Origin: Verrucomicrobiota bacterium
Lineage (GTDB): Bacteria; Verrucomicrobiota; Verrucomicrobiia; Verrucomicrobiales; Akkermansiaceae
Assembly: GCA_026397725.1 (NCBI GenBank)
Contig: JAPLUI010000266.1
Span: 1-64,000, forward strand
Direction: 5' to 3'
Length of the DNA: 64,000 nt
Below are positions 1-8,817 of the stretch, in pieces. A program made the position numbers and the translations under genes. The notes under the pieces are model-generated. The model did no database searches. It was not told the DNA's origin and saw nothing but the letters and a program-made list of their open reading frames with translations. How positions within the stretch are numbered: position 1 is the stretch's first letter; each line of letters opens with the position of its first letter.

Positions 1-1
1 A

Positions 2-190
2 CGCTCCGCGACCATCGACAACGCCGCCGCCCGGCGCCTGTTGCAGAATCTCACACTTCCTGGGCTGGACCTTGAATTGACAAGGAATTGGCAATGCCTC
101 CCGGAAAATGACTTGGCACACCCCGTGGGGTGCCGGGACCGTCATCCGGTCGGAGATGTTAGGCCATGGTTCCTCACTGTTGGCAGGTGA
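2..190 (+). CDS. 3' end of an unidentified gene (partial)
   Basis: An open frame enters from the left edge and stops at 188-190, giving about 62 residues of a C-terminus. The first half (TIDNAAARRLLQNLTLPGLD) looks like ordinary protein. The second half, rich in Pro, Arg and His, may be read-through past an eroded original stop. The other two forward frames stop by about position 119. I recognise no family. It lies next to a transposase fragment and repeats, so it may itself be broken. Confidence 0.3.
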   Translation, partial: RSATIDNAAARRLLQNLTLPGLDLELTRNWQCLPENDLAHPVGCRDRHPVGDVRPWFLTVGR

Positions 191-510
191 GGGTGCCAGT
201 TCCTTTTGCATGCCACAGGCGCGAGCCAAAGTCTGGAGTGCGATGGGAAGGGCGCAGCCCGCCACACCGCTTTTGGCTCAACCGTTAGAGTTGCGGGGTT
301 CCCATGAGGCACGCCGAAGATTTCAACATTCAACATTCAACTTCCAACATTCAATGATCAAGTAAGACAAAGAAATGTCACAGCCGCGTCCATTCTTATA
401 CTTGAAAATTCAATGATCAAGCAAGAGCAAGACATGACCCCGCATCGGCACTGCTGCCACCCGCAAACCCATGCGCGGATGATTCGCGAATTCGTCTGAA
501 ACGCCAACCA
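191..510. other. Gene-free stretch with short repeats
   Basis: No convincing gene. The stretch carries tandem-like CATTCAACATTCAAC sequence around 321-356. The phrase ATTCAATGATCAAG occurs twice, near 349 and 409. One copy of a 46-bp repeat lies at 361-406, and its second copy is at 2722-2767. The short frames here have no family resemblance. It reads as repeat-rich debris between two broken genes. Confidence 0.5.
361..406 (+). repeat. 46-bp dispersed repeat, copy 1
   Basis: Matches 2722-2767 at 42 of 46 positions. The shared core is ATGTCACAGCCGCGTCCATT and both copies end in CTTGAA. A shorter relative, GGCCATTCTTATACTTGAA, occurs near 23258. All copies are intergenic. It is a small dispersed element of unknown function. 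Confidence 0.7.
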
Positions 511-855
511 GTGCCAACTCATTTTCCGCCGGGATCAGGAACTGTGACGTTGCGCGTTGCCGATCCCTACGCCCAATGCCACGAGTTCGACGGCTGGGAC
601 ATTTACGCCGTTGACGGACACTATCACAAGGCCGCGTGTTACGATCCGAAGCTCGTGGCCTCCGATGGCACGCTCAGAGCCAAGGCAACCGGGCATTTCT
701 TCCGCATGAACATGCGCACCCACCACCCCGGTTGCCTCGCCATGGACGCGCCCAAGGACGGGAAGAAAATGGCACCTGACATGGCCGCCATCAAACGATT
801 CCCTCGGGAATCGGACTTGGCAGCAGTGCGGTGGTGTGGCACGTTCCCGCCATGA
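511..855 (+). pseudogene. Fragment of an IS4-type DDE transposase
   Basis: The frame of about 114 residues contains YAVDGHYHKAACYDPK, TGHFFRMNMRTHH and KDGKKMAPDMAAIKR. This pattern is what I recall from the middle of IS4-like transposases, where the D of the VDGHYH stretch is a catalytic-core aspartate. A full enzyme would be about 350-450 residues. Here the N-terminal and C-terminal parts are missing and no terminal inverted repeats are visible. The GTG at 511 is simply the first possible start. I read it as a dead insertion-sequence remnant. The family call is from memory of the motif. Confidence 0.5.
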
Positions 856-1196
856 GCATCATCGCGACTGTCGAGAATGACACGATCAAACTTCCACCGG
901 ACGTGCATCTGCCGGACGGGACGGAAGTGAACATCGTGACCAGAACGCCATCAAGCCGAGCCAAGGCCCCGCAGCAAACATTCGCGGAACGATACGCGGA
1001 ATTCATCGGAAGCTGGGAGGACGGTCCTGTTGACCTGGCGGCAGAGCATGACCACTGCGCCTCCGGCACACCCAAGCGGACGCCATGCAGGCGATCTTTG
1101 CGGACACCTGTTGTTTTCTCGTCCTTCTCGACCGGCGGGATGCGCATCACCGGAGGGTGGTGGATTTTGCGACCGGTTTCAACGGGGCGCTGGTGA
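852..1196 (+). CDS. VapB-like antitoxin with a run-on C-terminus
   Basis: The N-terminal about 35 residues (MSIIATVENDTIKLPPDVHL, then PDGTEVNIV) match the short beta-rich DNA-binding antitoxins of the AF2212/VapB type. A linker and the stretch AAEHDHCASGTPKR follow, and comparable antitoxins often end about there. This frame has no stop at that point. It runs on for about 35 more residues inside the toxin gene in another frame, ending at 1196. The natural stop has probably been lost. The toxin start (1085) lies directly after the conserved end, as expected for a VapBC operon. Confidence 0.55.
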   Translation: MSIIATVENDTIKLPPDVHLPDGTEVNIVTRTPSSRAKAPQQTFAERYAEFIGSWEDGPVDLAAEHDHCASGTPKRTPCRRSLRTPVVFSSFSTGGMRITGGWWILRPVSTGRW

Positions 1197-1600
1197 CGAC
1201 CCGTTGGGTGCTGGCGGAGGTGGCCAATGCGCTGAGCGCATCACCGGCACGTGCGGCGGTAGCGCGGTTGCTCCAACGGGTCGAGGAGGATGACAGCCTC
1301 CGCGTCATTCGGAGCAGCGATGAATTCTACGGACGGGGGCTCGCGCTGTTCTCCAAGCGCCCGGACAAGGACTGGTCGCTGACGGACTGCATTTCCTTTG
1401 TGGCGATGGCGGACGAGGGGCTGGCGGGTGCGCTGACGGGGGATCGACAAAGGTTTTCACGTCGTCGCGGTCTGCGCGGCCGGATTCCTTCTTGCGCTGC
1501 CGGATCCGTTCCGGTCCGGTCGTGTCGCCGGGAGCGGGACGGTTCAACATGGCTGCGCGGCCCGCGCCCGCGCCCGCGCCGCTTCCGCGGAGAATTTTGA
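1085..1600 (+). CDS. VapC-type PIN-domain toxin, C-terminus altered
   Basis: PIN-domain ribonuclease, the toxin partner of the preceding antitoxin. The four expected acidic positions are visible: D in FADTCCFLVLLD, E in WVLAEVANAL, D in DKDWSLTDCISF and D in ALTGD. After ALTGD a family member normally has a short HF..AGF ending and stops near 135 residues. Here the frame turns Arg- and Pro-rich and continues to 171 residues, which suggests a small frameshift near 1440-1460. The catalytic core is intact, so activity is possible but uncertain. Confidence 0.65.
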   Translation: MQAIFADTCCFLVLLDRRDAHHRRVVDFATGFNGALVTTRWVLAEVANALSASPARAAVARLLQRVEEDDSLRVIRSSDEFYGRGLALFSKRPDKDWSLTDCISFVAMADEGLAGALTGDRQRFSRRRGLRGRIPSCAAGSVPVRSCRRERDGSTWLRGPRPRPRRFRGEF

Positions 1601-1703
1601 AAGTTCGGGTTGGCGTGCTGCGTATGGGGATATCTCTCATGGACATGCGGCCATCATGGCCACCAGCCGAAGTGCAACGAACCAACACCGAACCATCAGC
1701 ATT

Positions 1704-2585
1704 ATGAATTCAAAATCGAAAACCCTGTGGCTGTTACTGGCCACTGCTGCAATCTCCCAGGGTGCCCCCCCGGCGACCGTCACTGTGGGCAAGCCCGGCA
1801 ACGCGGCTGACTCCACCGGCTACGGTGCCGTCGCCTACGAATACAAGATCGGCAAGTACGAGGTGACCAACGAGGAGTACTGCAAATTTCTCAACGGCGC
1901 GGCCAAGACGGATTCGTTTGAACTCTACGACGGCCGGATGGCCGAGCAATACGGCGGCATCTTCAGGAGCGGCGAGGCGGGCAGCTTCACATACAGCGTC
2001 AAGGACGGCATGGGCAAGAAGCCGGTGAACTTCGTGACCTGGCTGTCCTGTGTGCGCTTCGCCAACTGGCTGTCCAACGGCGGGGGCAGTGGCGACACCG
2101 AGACGGGTGCCTACACGATCAAGTGGGGGCAAGTGACCCCGCCGAATCACGCCACCCTGGCTGCGGGAAAGACGACGAAATGGGTGCTGGCCAGTGAAAA
2201 CGAGTGGTACAAGGCGGCATATTTCGACGCCGAAAAGCCGGGTGGTGCAGGCTATTGGCCCTATGCCGCCAAGGGCGGAAGCGCCCCGGCGTGCAACCTT
2301 AGCAGCGATGCCCCGAGCGAGGTCGGCAGCTTCAAGACCGCGCCCAGTCCGTGGGGCACCTTCGATCAGAACGGCAACATGTGGGAATACAATGACAGCA
2401 TGTCCGGTGACAAGGTGGGTCTGCGCGGGGGCTCATTCTACCTCAACGACAAGGACGCCTACCTGCTCTCGTCCACCCGCTACGATGTGCTGGGTGCCAA
2501 GTGGCCGAATTACGGCTTCCGCGTGGTGGCCCTCGGCTCCGGCAAGTCCGAGCCGGCCCCTGCGCCGAAACCTGCCGACAAATGA
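1704..2585 (+). CDS. Exported FGE-sulfatase (SUMF1-like) domain protein
   Basis: A 293-residue protein starting MNSKSKTLWLLLATAAISQG, a clear signal peptide, so I prefer this ATG to the one at 1656. The mature part carries SUMF1-type landmarks: IGKYEVTNEEYCKFLN, PVNFVTWLSCVRFANWLS, WVLASENEWYKAAYFD, NGNMWEYN, LRGGSF and the closing YGFRVVA. This is the C-type-lectin-like fold of formylglycine-generating enzymes. The usual active-site Cys pair is not evident, so it is probably a binding or structural relative rather than an oxidase. The tail is Pro-, Ala- and Lys-rich. It stands alone on the plus strand. Confidence 0.85.
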   Translation: MNSKSKTLWLLLATAAISQGAPPATVTVGKPGNAADSTGYGAVAYEYKIGKYEVTNEEYCKFLNGAAKTDSFELYDGRMAEQYGGIFRSGEAGSFTYSVKDGMGKKPVNFVTWLSCVRFANWLSNGGGSGDTETGAYTIKWGQVTPPNHATLAAGKTTKWVLASENEWYKAAYFDAEKPGGAGYWPYAAKGGSAPACNLSSDAPSEVGSFKTAPSPWGTFDQNGNMWEYNDSMSGDKVGLRGGSFYLNDKDAYLLSSTRYDVLGAKWPNYGFRVVALGSGKSEPAPAPKPADK

Positions 2586-2721
2586 AGTGGCGTGCCGCAA
2601 GGCGCTGCCAGGCATGGCATCCTGAGTGCGGAGGAAAGGCCTGATATCACGCGCAGCTTGGCGGCGGGCGGTCTGCCCGCGAACCCGGCAAACGAGATCA
2701 ACAAAGGCACCACCTCGAGCA

Positions 2722-2767
2722 AGTTAGACAAAGCAATGTCACAGCCGCGTCCATTCTCATCCTTGAA
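2722..2767 (+). repeat. 46-bp dispersed repeat, copy 2
   Basis: Second copy of the repeat at 361-406, with four mismatches in 46. It lies in the intergenic space between the FGE-fold gene and the convergent lipoamide dehydrogenase gene, right before a GC-rich hairpin. No coding potential. Confidence 0.7.
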
Positions 2768-2790
2768 CCCGGGCCTTTGCCAGCCCGGGT
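2767..2790. terminator. Possible bidirectional terminator hairpin
   Basis: Perfect 8-bp inverted repeat ACCCGGGC / GCCCGGGT with an 8-nt loop, between two convergent genes ending at 2585 (+) and 2828 (-). There is no T-run on either side, so it is not a classic rho-independent terminator. The position is what suggests the role. Confidence 0.35.
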
Positions 2791-2827
2791 CAGGGGCCTG
2801 AGGGATGTGAGGTGAATGGCGCGGCGG

Positions 2828-4210
2828 TCAGATGTGAATGGCGTGGCCTTCCGCAGCGAGGGCGGCTTCGTGAATCACCTCGGACATGGTGGGATGGGCG
2901 TGGATGGTGGCGTGGAGGTCCTCGGCAGTGAGTTCCTGATCCAGGGCGAGGCCCATTTCGGCGATGAGTTCGGTGGCGTTTTCGCCGATGATGTGGGCGC
3001 CGAGCAGTTCGCCGTGGGCTTTGCCGAAGAGCAGCTTGGCAAACCCTTCCGGCTCGCCGGAGGCAATGGCTTTGCCGATCGCCATGAAGGGGATCTTGCC
3101 GACGCGGTACTCGATGCCCGCTGCCTTGAGGTCGCGCTCGGTCTGGCCGACCGAGGCGACCTGCGGATGGCAATAGGTGCAGCCCGGGAAGTTCCTGACT
3201 TGGCGCGGTTGGTGGCCGTCGAGATAGAGGCCTTCGACCGCCTGCACCGCCTCAAACGACGCGGTGTGGGCCAACCACGGCGGGCCGGTGATGTCGCCGG
3301 CCGCATAGACTCCGGGCAGGGAGGTTTCATAACGCTCGCCGACGCTGATGTAGCCGCGCCCGGTGAGTGTGGGTTGCATGCCACCGGGCAGGACGGGCTG
3401 GATGCCGATGGCGACGAGGCAGATTTGGGCGCTGATGACGCCGGATTCCTTGGGTCCCTCGACGGTGATGTCAACGTGGCTGCCATGCTCGGAGGCGGCA
3501 ATCACCTTGGTGTTGGTTAGGCAGCGGATGCCCTGTTTGACCAGGGATTTTTCGAGTGCCTCGCCGACTTCATCATCCTCCACCGGCAGGATGCGCGGGA
3601 GCATTTCAACGAGAGTGACCTGGGTGCCAAAGGCATTGTAGATGTAGGCAAACTCGACGCCGATGGCACCGGCGCCGATGATGATCAGGTCCTTGGGTTG
3701 GGATTCGAGCACCATGGCCTCCTTCGAGCTGAGCACCGAGGTGCCATTGAAGGGCAGGAGCGGCAAGCCGCGGGACTGGCAACCGGTGGCGATGAGGATG
3801 TGGCGGGTTTCGAGTGTCCGGGTGCTGCCGTCCGCCGCCGTGACGCCAACCTGGCCCGGCGCCTCGATGGCACCAACGCCGCGCACGTAATCGATTTTGT
3901 TTTTCTTGAAAAGAAATTCGATGCCGCCCGCGAGACGGCTGGAAACCTTGCGGGAACGCCCGATCACCGCCGACCAATCGTAAGACAGCCCGTCGATTTT
4001 CAACCCGAACTCGGCCGCCTTATGGGTGAGCGTGGAATATAACTCGGCATTCTTCAACAGTGCCTTGGTCGGGATGCAGCCCCAATTCAGACAGGTGCCG
4101 CCCGCCCGATCAGCCTCGACACAGGCGACAGTTTTTCCAAGTTGGGCAGCGCGGATGCAAGCGACGTAGCCGGCAGGGCCGCCGCCAATGACAATAAGAT
4201 CGTAGGCCAT
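2828..4210 (-). CDS. lpdA: Dihydrolipoyl dehydrogenase (E3)
   Basis: FAD-dependent E3 subunit of 2-oxoacid dehydrogenase complexes and the glycine cleavage system; it re-oxidises dihydrolipoamide with NAD+. The 460-residue chain has the FAD-binding GGGPAG at residues 9-14 and the redox disulfide in GGTCLNWGCIPTK (Cys40, Cys45). The NAD-binding IIGAGAIGVEFAYIY is present, as are the second FAD motif VYAAGDITG and the C-terminal HAHPTMSE with the catalytic His439-Glu444 pair. Length and motif spacing are standard. The MAYDLIVIGGG start is chosen because the upstream 19 codons do not look like protein. No E1/E2 genes adjoin it. Confidence 0.96.
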   Translation of the reverse strand: MAYDLIVIGGGPAGYVACIRAAQLGKTVACVEADRAGGTCLNWGCIPTKALLKNAELYSTLTHKAAEFGLKIDGLSYDWSAVIGRSRKVSSRLAGGIEFLFKKNKIDYVRGVGAIEAPGQVGVTAADGSTRTLETRHILIATGCQSRGLPLLPFNGTSVLSSKEAMVLESQPKDLIIIGAGAIGVEFAYIYNAFGTQVTLVEMLPRILPVEDDEVGEALEKSLVKQGIRCLTNTKVIAASEHGSHVDITVEGPKESGVISAQICLVAIGIQPVLPGGMQPTLTGRGYISVGERYETSLPGVYAAGDITGPPWLAHTASFEAVQAVEGLYLDGHQPRQVRNFPGCTYCHPQVASVGQTERDLKAAGIEYRVGKIPFMAIGKAIASGEPEGFAKLLFGKAHGELLGAHIIGENATELIAEMGLALDQELTAEDLHATIHAHPTMSEVIHEAALAAEGHAIHI

Positions 4211-4304
4211 AGGATGATAGATTTCAGGGGTGCGCCCAAGTCTGCCGTGCGATGGCCGGCTTGTCAAAGCGGGAGCGTGCGGAAATCAGTCCCGCTGCCG
4301 GGTC

Positions 4305-6320
4305 TCAGGGCGTGGGCACCACTTCGAGGCAGACGAAGATGCGGGCGTGGCCGCTTGGCAGAGTGTATTCGACGGCGGTGCCGGTGTCCACCACGCCGCT
4401 GGTGGTGGGGCTCCAGGTGATGAGGTCGGTGGAAATCATGACGGAGTAGGTGCCGGTGGCGCTGGTGGCGTGTGGCCAGGTGAGCTTGCCATTCACGGGT
4501 GCGGGATGCGGGGTGAAACCGGAGCCGGATGCGCCCATGAAGTATTCGACGCCATTGGGCATGCCGTCGCCATCGTGGTCCAGATTGGCGGCTTGGCCGG
4601 GAGCGTTGGCGGCGGCCCAGGTGGCGTAGCTGGAGCCGGTCGCCAGGGTGAAGGCGGTGTTGGCAAAGGGCAGGTCCGGTGCAATCAGGTTGTTGTGCTG
4701 GTCGCCGGTGCCATCCTCCGCGAGCCAATTCGCAGGGTCGCCGATGGGCGCGAGATAGGCGGCGAAGCTGGTCTTGTCGCTGCGTGCTCCGATGTAGATC
4801 GCGACGTCCACGTCATTGGGGAGATAGACCAGGTGCGAGGCACTCAAGCCGGTGCCGGTGGTGGGATCCGCGCGGTGGGTGGCGATAACGGCGAGGAAAC
4901 CCGTGGGGGAGGCGGCGCTTCCCTGATAGGCATAGACGGTTTCGTTCTCACTGCCGAGATTGAAGCTGCCGGACGCGGTGACGGCACCCACGCTGGCGCT
5001 GCGTTCCGCGCTGGAGAGGCTGTTCAAAGTGACCACCGTGCCGACGCTCACCCCGCCAGCGGGTGCCGCCCAAGTGATGAGCCCTTCTCCGGGGGTGAAG
5101 GCTCCCCCCGCCCCGAGGTCCAAGCCGTTCCATTCGGTGTCGGTGATGAGAATCCGGTCGGTTTCCGTGATGCGAGCCAGCGCCACAAAGGCGAGGTCAT
5201 CGTCGCCATCGGCGTTGAAGCCGACAAAGGCGATCGCCCCGGGGCTGAGGGTGGCAGGCACATCGCCGTCATCATTGACCATGACCATGCAGGTGCCGGC
5301 GGTGTAGCCGCTGGCTGAGGCCGTGAGCGTGACCGCTTGGGAACCGTCCGCCACCAGGTCGTTCACCGCATCAATCGGGAAGCTTGCTGAAGTCTCGCCG
5401 ACGGTGATGGTGGCGGTGGCGGACACGCTGGCTTCGGTGGGGTCGGAGGATGCCAGATGGATCACGAGGTTGGTGCCCAAGGTGGCGGGAATGGTCACCG
5501 TGCCGGTGGCGGCGGCGGCACCGGCGTTTTCAGCGAAGGTGCTCGGGACGGCGCTCAGGGTGATGGCCACAGTGGCATCGGCGATCCACGAGATGGCCAC
5601 GTCGTCGATGGCCAGACCATGGTCGGTTTGAGGGTGGTCGATGTCCTTCCACCGGATCATGACATGGATGCCGTTAGGGACGCTGATGTTCGGATTGATT
5701 GCAATCGCGGTGCGGTTGGCGGGGTCGTTGCCGTCCAGGGCCGTCCCTGCGCCAATTTGGATCGGGCTGCTGAAATCGCCGGCTGCCAGCGCCGTCCAGC
5801 CGCTGTCGTCGGCCGGGTCCAGGGTGGTGATGGAGGCGGTGCCCGTCTTATACCACAAGGTGATTGCTTGGGCAGCGGTGTCACTGCTTTTTCGCCATTG
5901 TTCACCCGTGTATGCGAGGGCATTGATGGTGACGGCACTGCCGGAAGTGTTCCGGAGCTGCACTCCGTGCGCAAATCCCCCTGCCGTAGCGTTGCTTGAA
6001 CCAATCGACCCGAGGGCCCGATCCGTGGTGCTGGTCGCACCATAACTGTAGAGGTTGCCGCCGGTGCCGGATCCGGCGTCTGCCAGGATGCTGGTTCCGG
6101 TGCCGGTGCGTTGGGAATACCATCCTGCCAGCGTGGAGTCATCCGCCCAGGTGAGGGAGGGGCCGGAGCTTGGCAGTGCGTCAAAATCCTGCGAGTAGCT
6201 GCCGGTGCCGGTGAGGATGGGGATGGGCACCGCAAAAGCCGCAGGCAGGCTGGCCATGCCTAGCAGAATGTGGCGGGTGATGCGGCGCGGGCAGAAACTG
6301 GCGGTTGATGACGGATTCAT
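4305..6320 (-). CDS. Large exported protein with Calx-beta-like and calcium-binding segments
   Basis: 671 residues. The N-terminus is basic, then hydrophobic (HILLGMASLPAAFAVP), consistent with a signal peptide. The next about 240 residues are a beta-rich domain typical of secreted Verrucomicrobiota proteins. A Calx-beta-like stretch follows (ATVAITLSAVPSTFAENAGA with TITVGETSASFPIDAVND), then a segment like those annotated as lamin-tail or LTD-like. Near residue 581, LDHDGDGMPNGVEYFMG is a calcium-binding DxDxDG loop, common before the C-terminal domain in these proteins. No enzyme motif is visible. It is probably a cell-surface or extracellular protein. It is divergent from the next gene across about 200 bp. 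Confidence 0.7.
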   Translation of the reverse strand: MNPSSTASFCPRRITRHILLGMASLPAAFAVPIPILTGTGSYSQDFDALPSSGPSLTWADDSTLAGWYSQRTGTGTSILADAGSGTGGNLYSYGATSTTDRALGSIGSSNATAGGFAHGVQLRNTSGSAVTINALAYTGEQWRKSSDTAAQAITLWYKTGTASITTLDPADDSGWTALAAGDFSSPIQIGAGTALDGNDPANRTAIAINPNISVPNGIHVMIRWKDIDHPQTDHGLAIDDVAISWIADATVAITLSAVPSTFAENAGAAAATGTVTIPATLGTNLVIHLASSDPTEASVSATATITVGETSASFPIDAVNDLVADGSQAVTLTASASGYTAGTCMVMVNDDGDVPATLSPGAIAFVGFNADGDDDLAFVALARITETDRILITDTEWNGLDLGAGGAFTPGEGLITWAAPAGGVSVGTVVTLNSLSSAERSASVGAVTASGSFNLGSENETVYAYQGSAASPTGFLAVIATHRADPTTGTGLSASHLVYLPNDVDVAIYIGARSDKTSFAAYLAPIGDPANWLAEDGTGDQHNNLIAPDLPFANTAFTLATGSSYATWAAANAPGQAANLDHDGDGMPNGVEYFMGASGSGFTPHPAPVNGKLTWPHATSATGTYSVMISTDLITWSPTTSGVVDTGTAVEYTLPSGHARIFVCLEVVPTP

Positions 6321-6521
6321 ACGATGATTGTGTTAGTTCTTTTTCGAGAAAACGTGAGCATTGTGACGAATTTTTTAAAAAATGCCAGCAGAAAATCGTG
6401 ATCTGCAAAGATATGCAAAAAGATGCCGTCCCGCCGTGACCTGTGGGTCATGCCGCCGTTGGTGGGCAAGGCCGGGATTTGTCATTGCCGAATGGTTTGG
6501 ATGCGCTAGAACCGCGTGCCG

Positions 6522-8807
6522 ATGGAGAAGAGAAACCGGATATTGTTGCATGCGGGGCACTGGCTGGCGTGGTTGGGGGGGATCTGCATTGCCCTGACGC
6601 CCTTCGTGCGGGGGTGGTCGATTGTCCTTGGCGGCAACCGGACGCCGGTGCGGATATGGCCGGGGAATCTCATCGTCGAGTTGCTCGTCGCTGGCGGCTT
6701 GGTGGGATTGGGCGGGATGTTCGGGGGTTTATGGTGGCAGCGCGTCGGGTGTCGGCAGGGGCGGCGCGGCGGCCTGGGCGCGGCGATTTTGTTAGGGTGG
6801 GGTCTTGCCGGAGGATGCGGCTGGCTGGTGCCGTGGGTCTATTGGGCCGGGACGGCGGGCTTGCTGGTCTGGGCCGGGCTGGCGGGGGTGCGCACGGGCT
6901 GGAAGTGGCGGTTTCCGGGGACGCTGATGCCGTGGAACGGGGTGTTTTGGGGTTTGCTGCTGGTGTTGAGTGTGGTGAGCGATTGCATTCAGGTCGGCCA
7001 GGTCGAGGGCGGGGTGCCAGCGGTGTTGGGTTTGGTGATGGCGCGGGTGCTCACGCAGGTGGTGCTGCTGTGCCTGCTGTGGTTTTGCTGGAGCCTGTTT
7101 CGGCGTGCGTCGCCGCTCGGGTCGCGCTGGCTTGGCGGGATTGCCTTGGGCCTGGCGCTGCTGGTGCTGGGGGCGGAGATCGGCATGCGCAAGCTGTGGG
7201 GCAAAGGGCTGGTGTTGTTTTTCGGCGAACTGGCAGTCGGTGGAAAATTCGATTTGCTGCGAGTGATGGAAGGCGGCAACGTCCGGCTGTCCGTGGCGGG
7301 GTGGCTGGGAGTGGCCGGCGTGGTGCTGCTGGTGTGTGTGGGGTACCTCGGCGCGGCGCGGATTTCCAAGGGTTTGGGGCTGCAGGTGCGGCCCGGGCGC
7401 ATGCTGTGGGTCGCGTTGGGGGCGTGGTTGCTATTGCTGGCGGAACAAGGGTCGGAAACGCTTTGGAACAGCCGCATGGGGCGCTGGTGGCAACGCCGGT
7501 CCTGCCTGGTGCAGTTGTGCCCGGGTGAATTCTCCTCGCTGGAATTCGTGCCGGGAATGGCCTCGTTTGCCGTGCGATTCCGCGAGCCGCAGCGGTCCCC
7601 GGCGCTGGCCCCGACCCGGCGGCCGGACGTGTACTGGTTCATCGTCGAAACCTTGCGCGGCGATGCGGTGCGCCCGGAGATCATGCCCTTTGTCAGCCAG
7701 TGGCGCGACACCGAGTGCCAGCCGACGGGTGAAAGCCGGGCGGCCTCGAATGCGACCCATCTTTCATGGTATGCCATGTTGAGCGGCAAGCCGCCGGTGT
7801 TTTGGGACCAGGATCGGCAGGCGCAGCAGCCCGCGCCGCTCTTGGCGCTGCTGCATGCCGCAGGCTATCGCAACGAAGTGCGCTCGGCGGCCATCCTCAA
7901 CTATGCGGAGATGGACACCACCAACTTCGGCCACGGCGAGGCCACCGAGGTGCTGGTGAGCCTGACCCCCGGCAGTTCCGAGTGGCCGCCTGGGGTCGGC
8001 GAGCACGACCTCGAGGTGATGGCCCAGGTGCAAAAGTCGGTTCTAACGGAACCGGCCGGCGGGATCTTCCGGCTGGTGGCCGTTGAGTCGCCGCACTATC
8101 CCTACAACTGGGGTGCCTCCTTCACTCCGCCCTTCGCGGATTTTGCCCAATCCTCCTGGTTTCCCTTGCATCCGAGCCAACAGGATACGGACAAAGTGAA
8201 GCACCGTTACTGGAACTCCCTGGCCTGGGTGGACACGCTGGTCCGGGATTACGTCGGCTTCTTGAAGGAGCATGGCCGCTATGACGACGCCATCATTGTT
8301 CTAACAGGAGATCACGGGGAGGAGCTGCAGGAGCACGGCGTCTGGTTCCACGCCTCCGGCCTCACCACCGAACAAATCGCGGTGCCGGTGATTGTGAAAT
8401 GGCCCAAGGCCCTGGGTCGCGGCGAGCCGGTGGCGGTGGCCAGTCACCTGGACCTCATGCCCTCGCTGCTGGATGCGCTGGGTTGTCCGGAAGCGCAGTG
8501 GGGCGGCTTGGCCGGGCGCTCGCTGCTACGGGCGGGGGAACCCACGACCCTGGTCATGACCCACTTCGCATCGCAAAACGGCGAGGGCATGCTCTGGCGG
8601 CGCAACGGGTACGAGGCCGCCTTTGGATGGAAAAAAATCTGGGAGCCGGGACTGCCTGGCCGCGTCTGGGTGGCGCGGATTTCAGGGCCGCAAGGGAAGC
8701 TCGAGTTTGCTTCAGCCGCGGCTGCGGCTGCGGCCCTGCGCGAGTATTTTCCGGATGCGATCGGGCGCTGGTTTGAAAAGTTCGAGCTGGAGAAGTCGCC
8801 GGATTGA
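6522..8807 (+). CDS. Membrane-anchored sulfatase-family (LtaS/YejM-like) protein
   Basis: The N-terminal about 300 residues hold several membrane segments, for example WLAWLGGICIALTPFV, LGWGLAGGCGWLVPWVYWAG, VFWGLLLVLSVVS and LLCLLWFCWSLF. A C-terminal alkaline-phosphatase-superfamily domain follows: PDVYWFIVETLRGDA (metal site plus candidate Thr nucleophile), NATHLSWYAMLSG, then VLTGDHGEELQEHG and FHASG near residues 595-610. This is the plan of LtaS, the EptA type and YejM, which act on phospholipid or LPS head groups outside the membrane. The substrate cannot be told. Nearly the same start could be the GTG two codons upstream at 6516. It converges on the next gene with a 10-bp gap. Confidence 0.8.
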   Translation: MEKRNRILLHAGHWLAWLGGICIALTPFVRGWSIVLGGNRTPVRIWPGNLIVELLVAGGLVGLGGMFGGLWWQRVGCRQGRRGGLGAAILLGWGLAGGCGWLVPWVYWAGTAGLLVWAGLAGVRTGWKWRFPGTLMPWNGVFWGLLLVLSVVSDCIQVGQVEGGVPAVLGLVMARVLTQVVLLCLLWFCWSLFRRASPLGSRWLGGIALGLALLVLGAEIGMRKLWGKGLVLFFGELAVGGKFDLLRVMEGGNVRLSVAGWLGVAGVVLLVCVGYLGAARISKGLGLQVRPGRMLWVALGAWLLLLAEQGSETLWNSRMGRWWQRRSCLVQLCPGEFSSLEFVPGMASFAVRFREPQRSPALAPTRRPDVYWFIVETLRGDAVRPEIMPFVSQWRDTECQPTGESRAASNATHLSWYAMLSGKPPVFWDQDRQAQQPAPLLALLHAAGYRNEVRSAAILNYAEMDTTNFGHGEATEVLVSLTPGSSEWPPGVGEHDLEVMAQVQKSVLTEPAGGIFRLVAVESPHYPYNWGASFTPPFADFAQSSWFPLHPSQQDTDKVKHRYWNSLAWVDTLVRDYVGFLKEHGRYDDAIIVLTGDHGEELQEHGVWFHASGLTTEQIAVPVIVKWPKALGRGEPVAVASHLDLMPSLLDALGCPEAQWGGLAGRSLLRAGEPTTLVMTHFASQNGEGMLWRRNGYEAAFGWKKIWEPGLPGRVWVARISGPQGKLEFASAAAAAAALREYFPDAIGRWFEKFELEKSPD

Positions 8808-8817
8808 GGGTGGTCGG

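Noticed and set aside
2391-2560. Third DGR-like variable region at the end of the FGE-fold gene at 1704-2585
   Set aside because: Codons between RGGSF and GFRVV include many non-NNC triplets (CTG, AAG, TCG, GTG), so the AAC-derived pattern is absent.
6443-7528. Plus-strand frame of about 360 codons overlapping the sulfatase-family gene
   Set aside because: Gly/Ala/Arg-rich out-of-frame translation; the other frame has membrane segments and sulfatase motifs.
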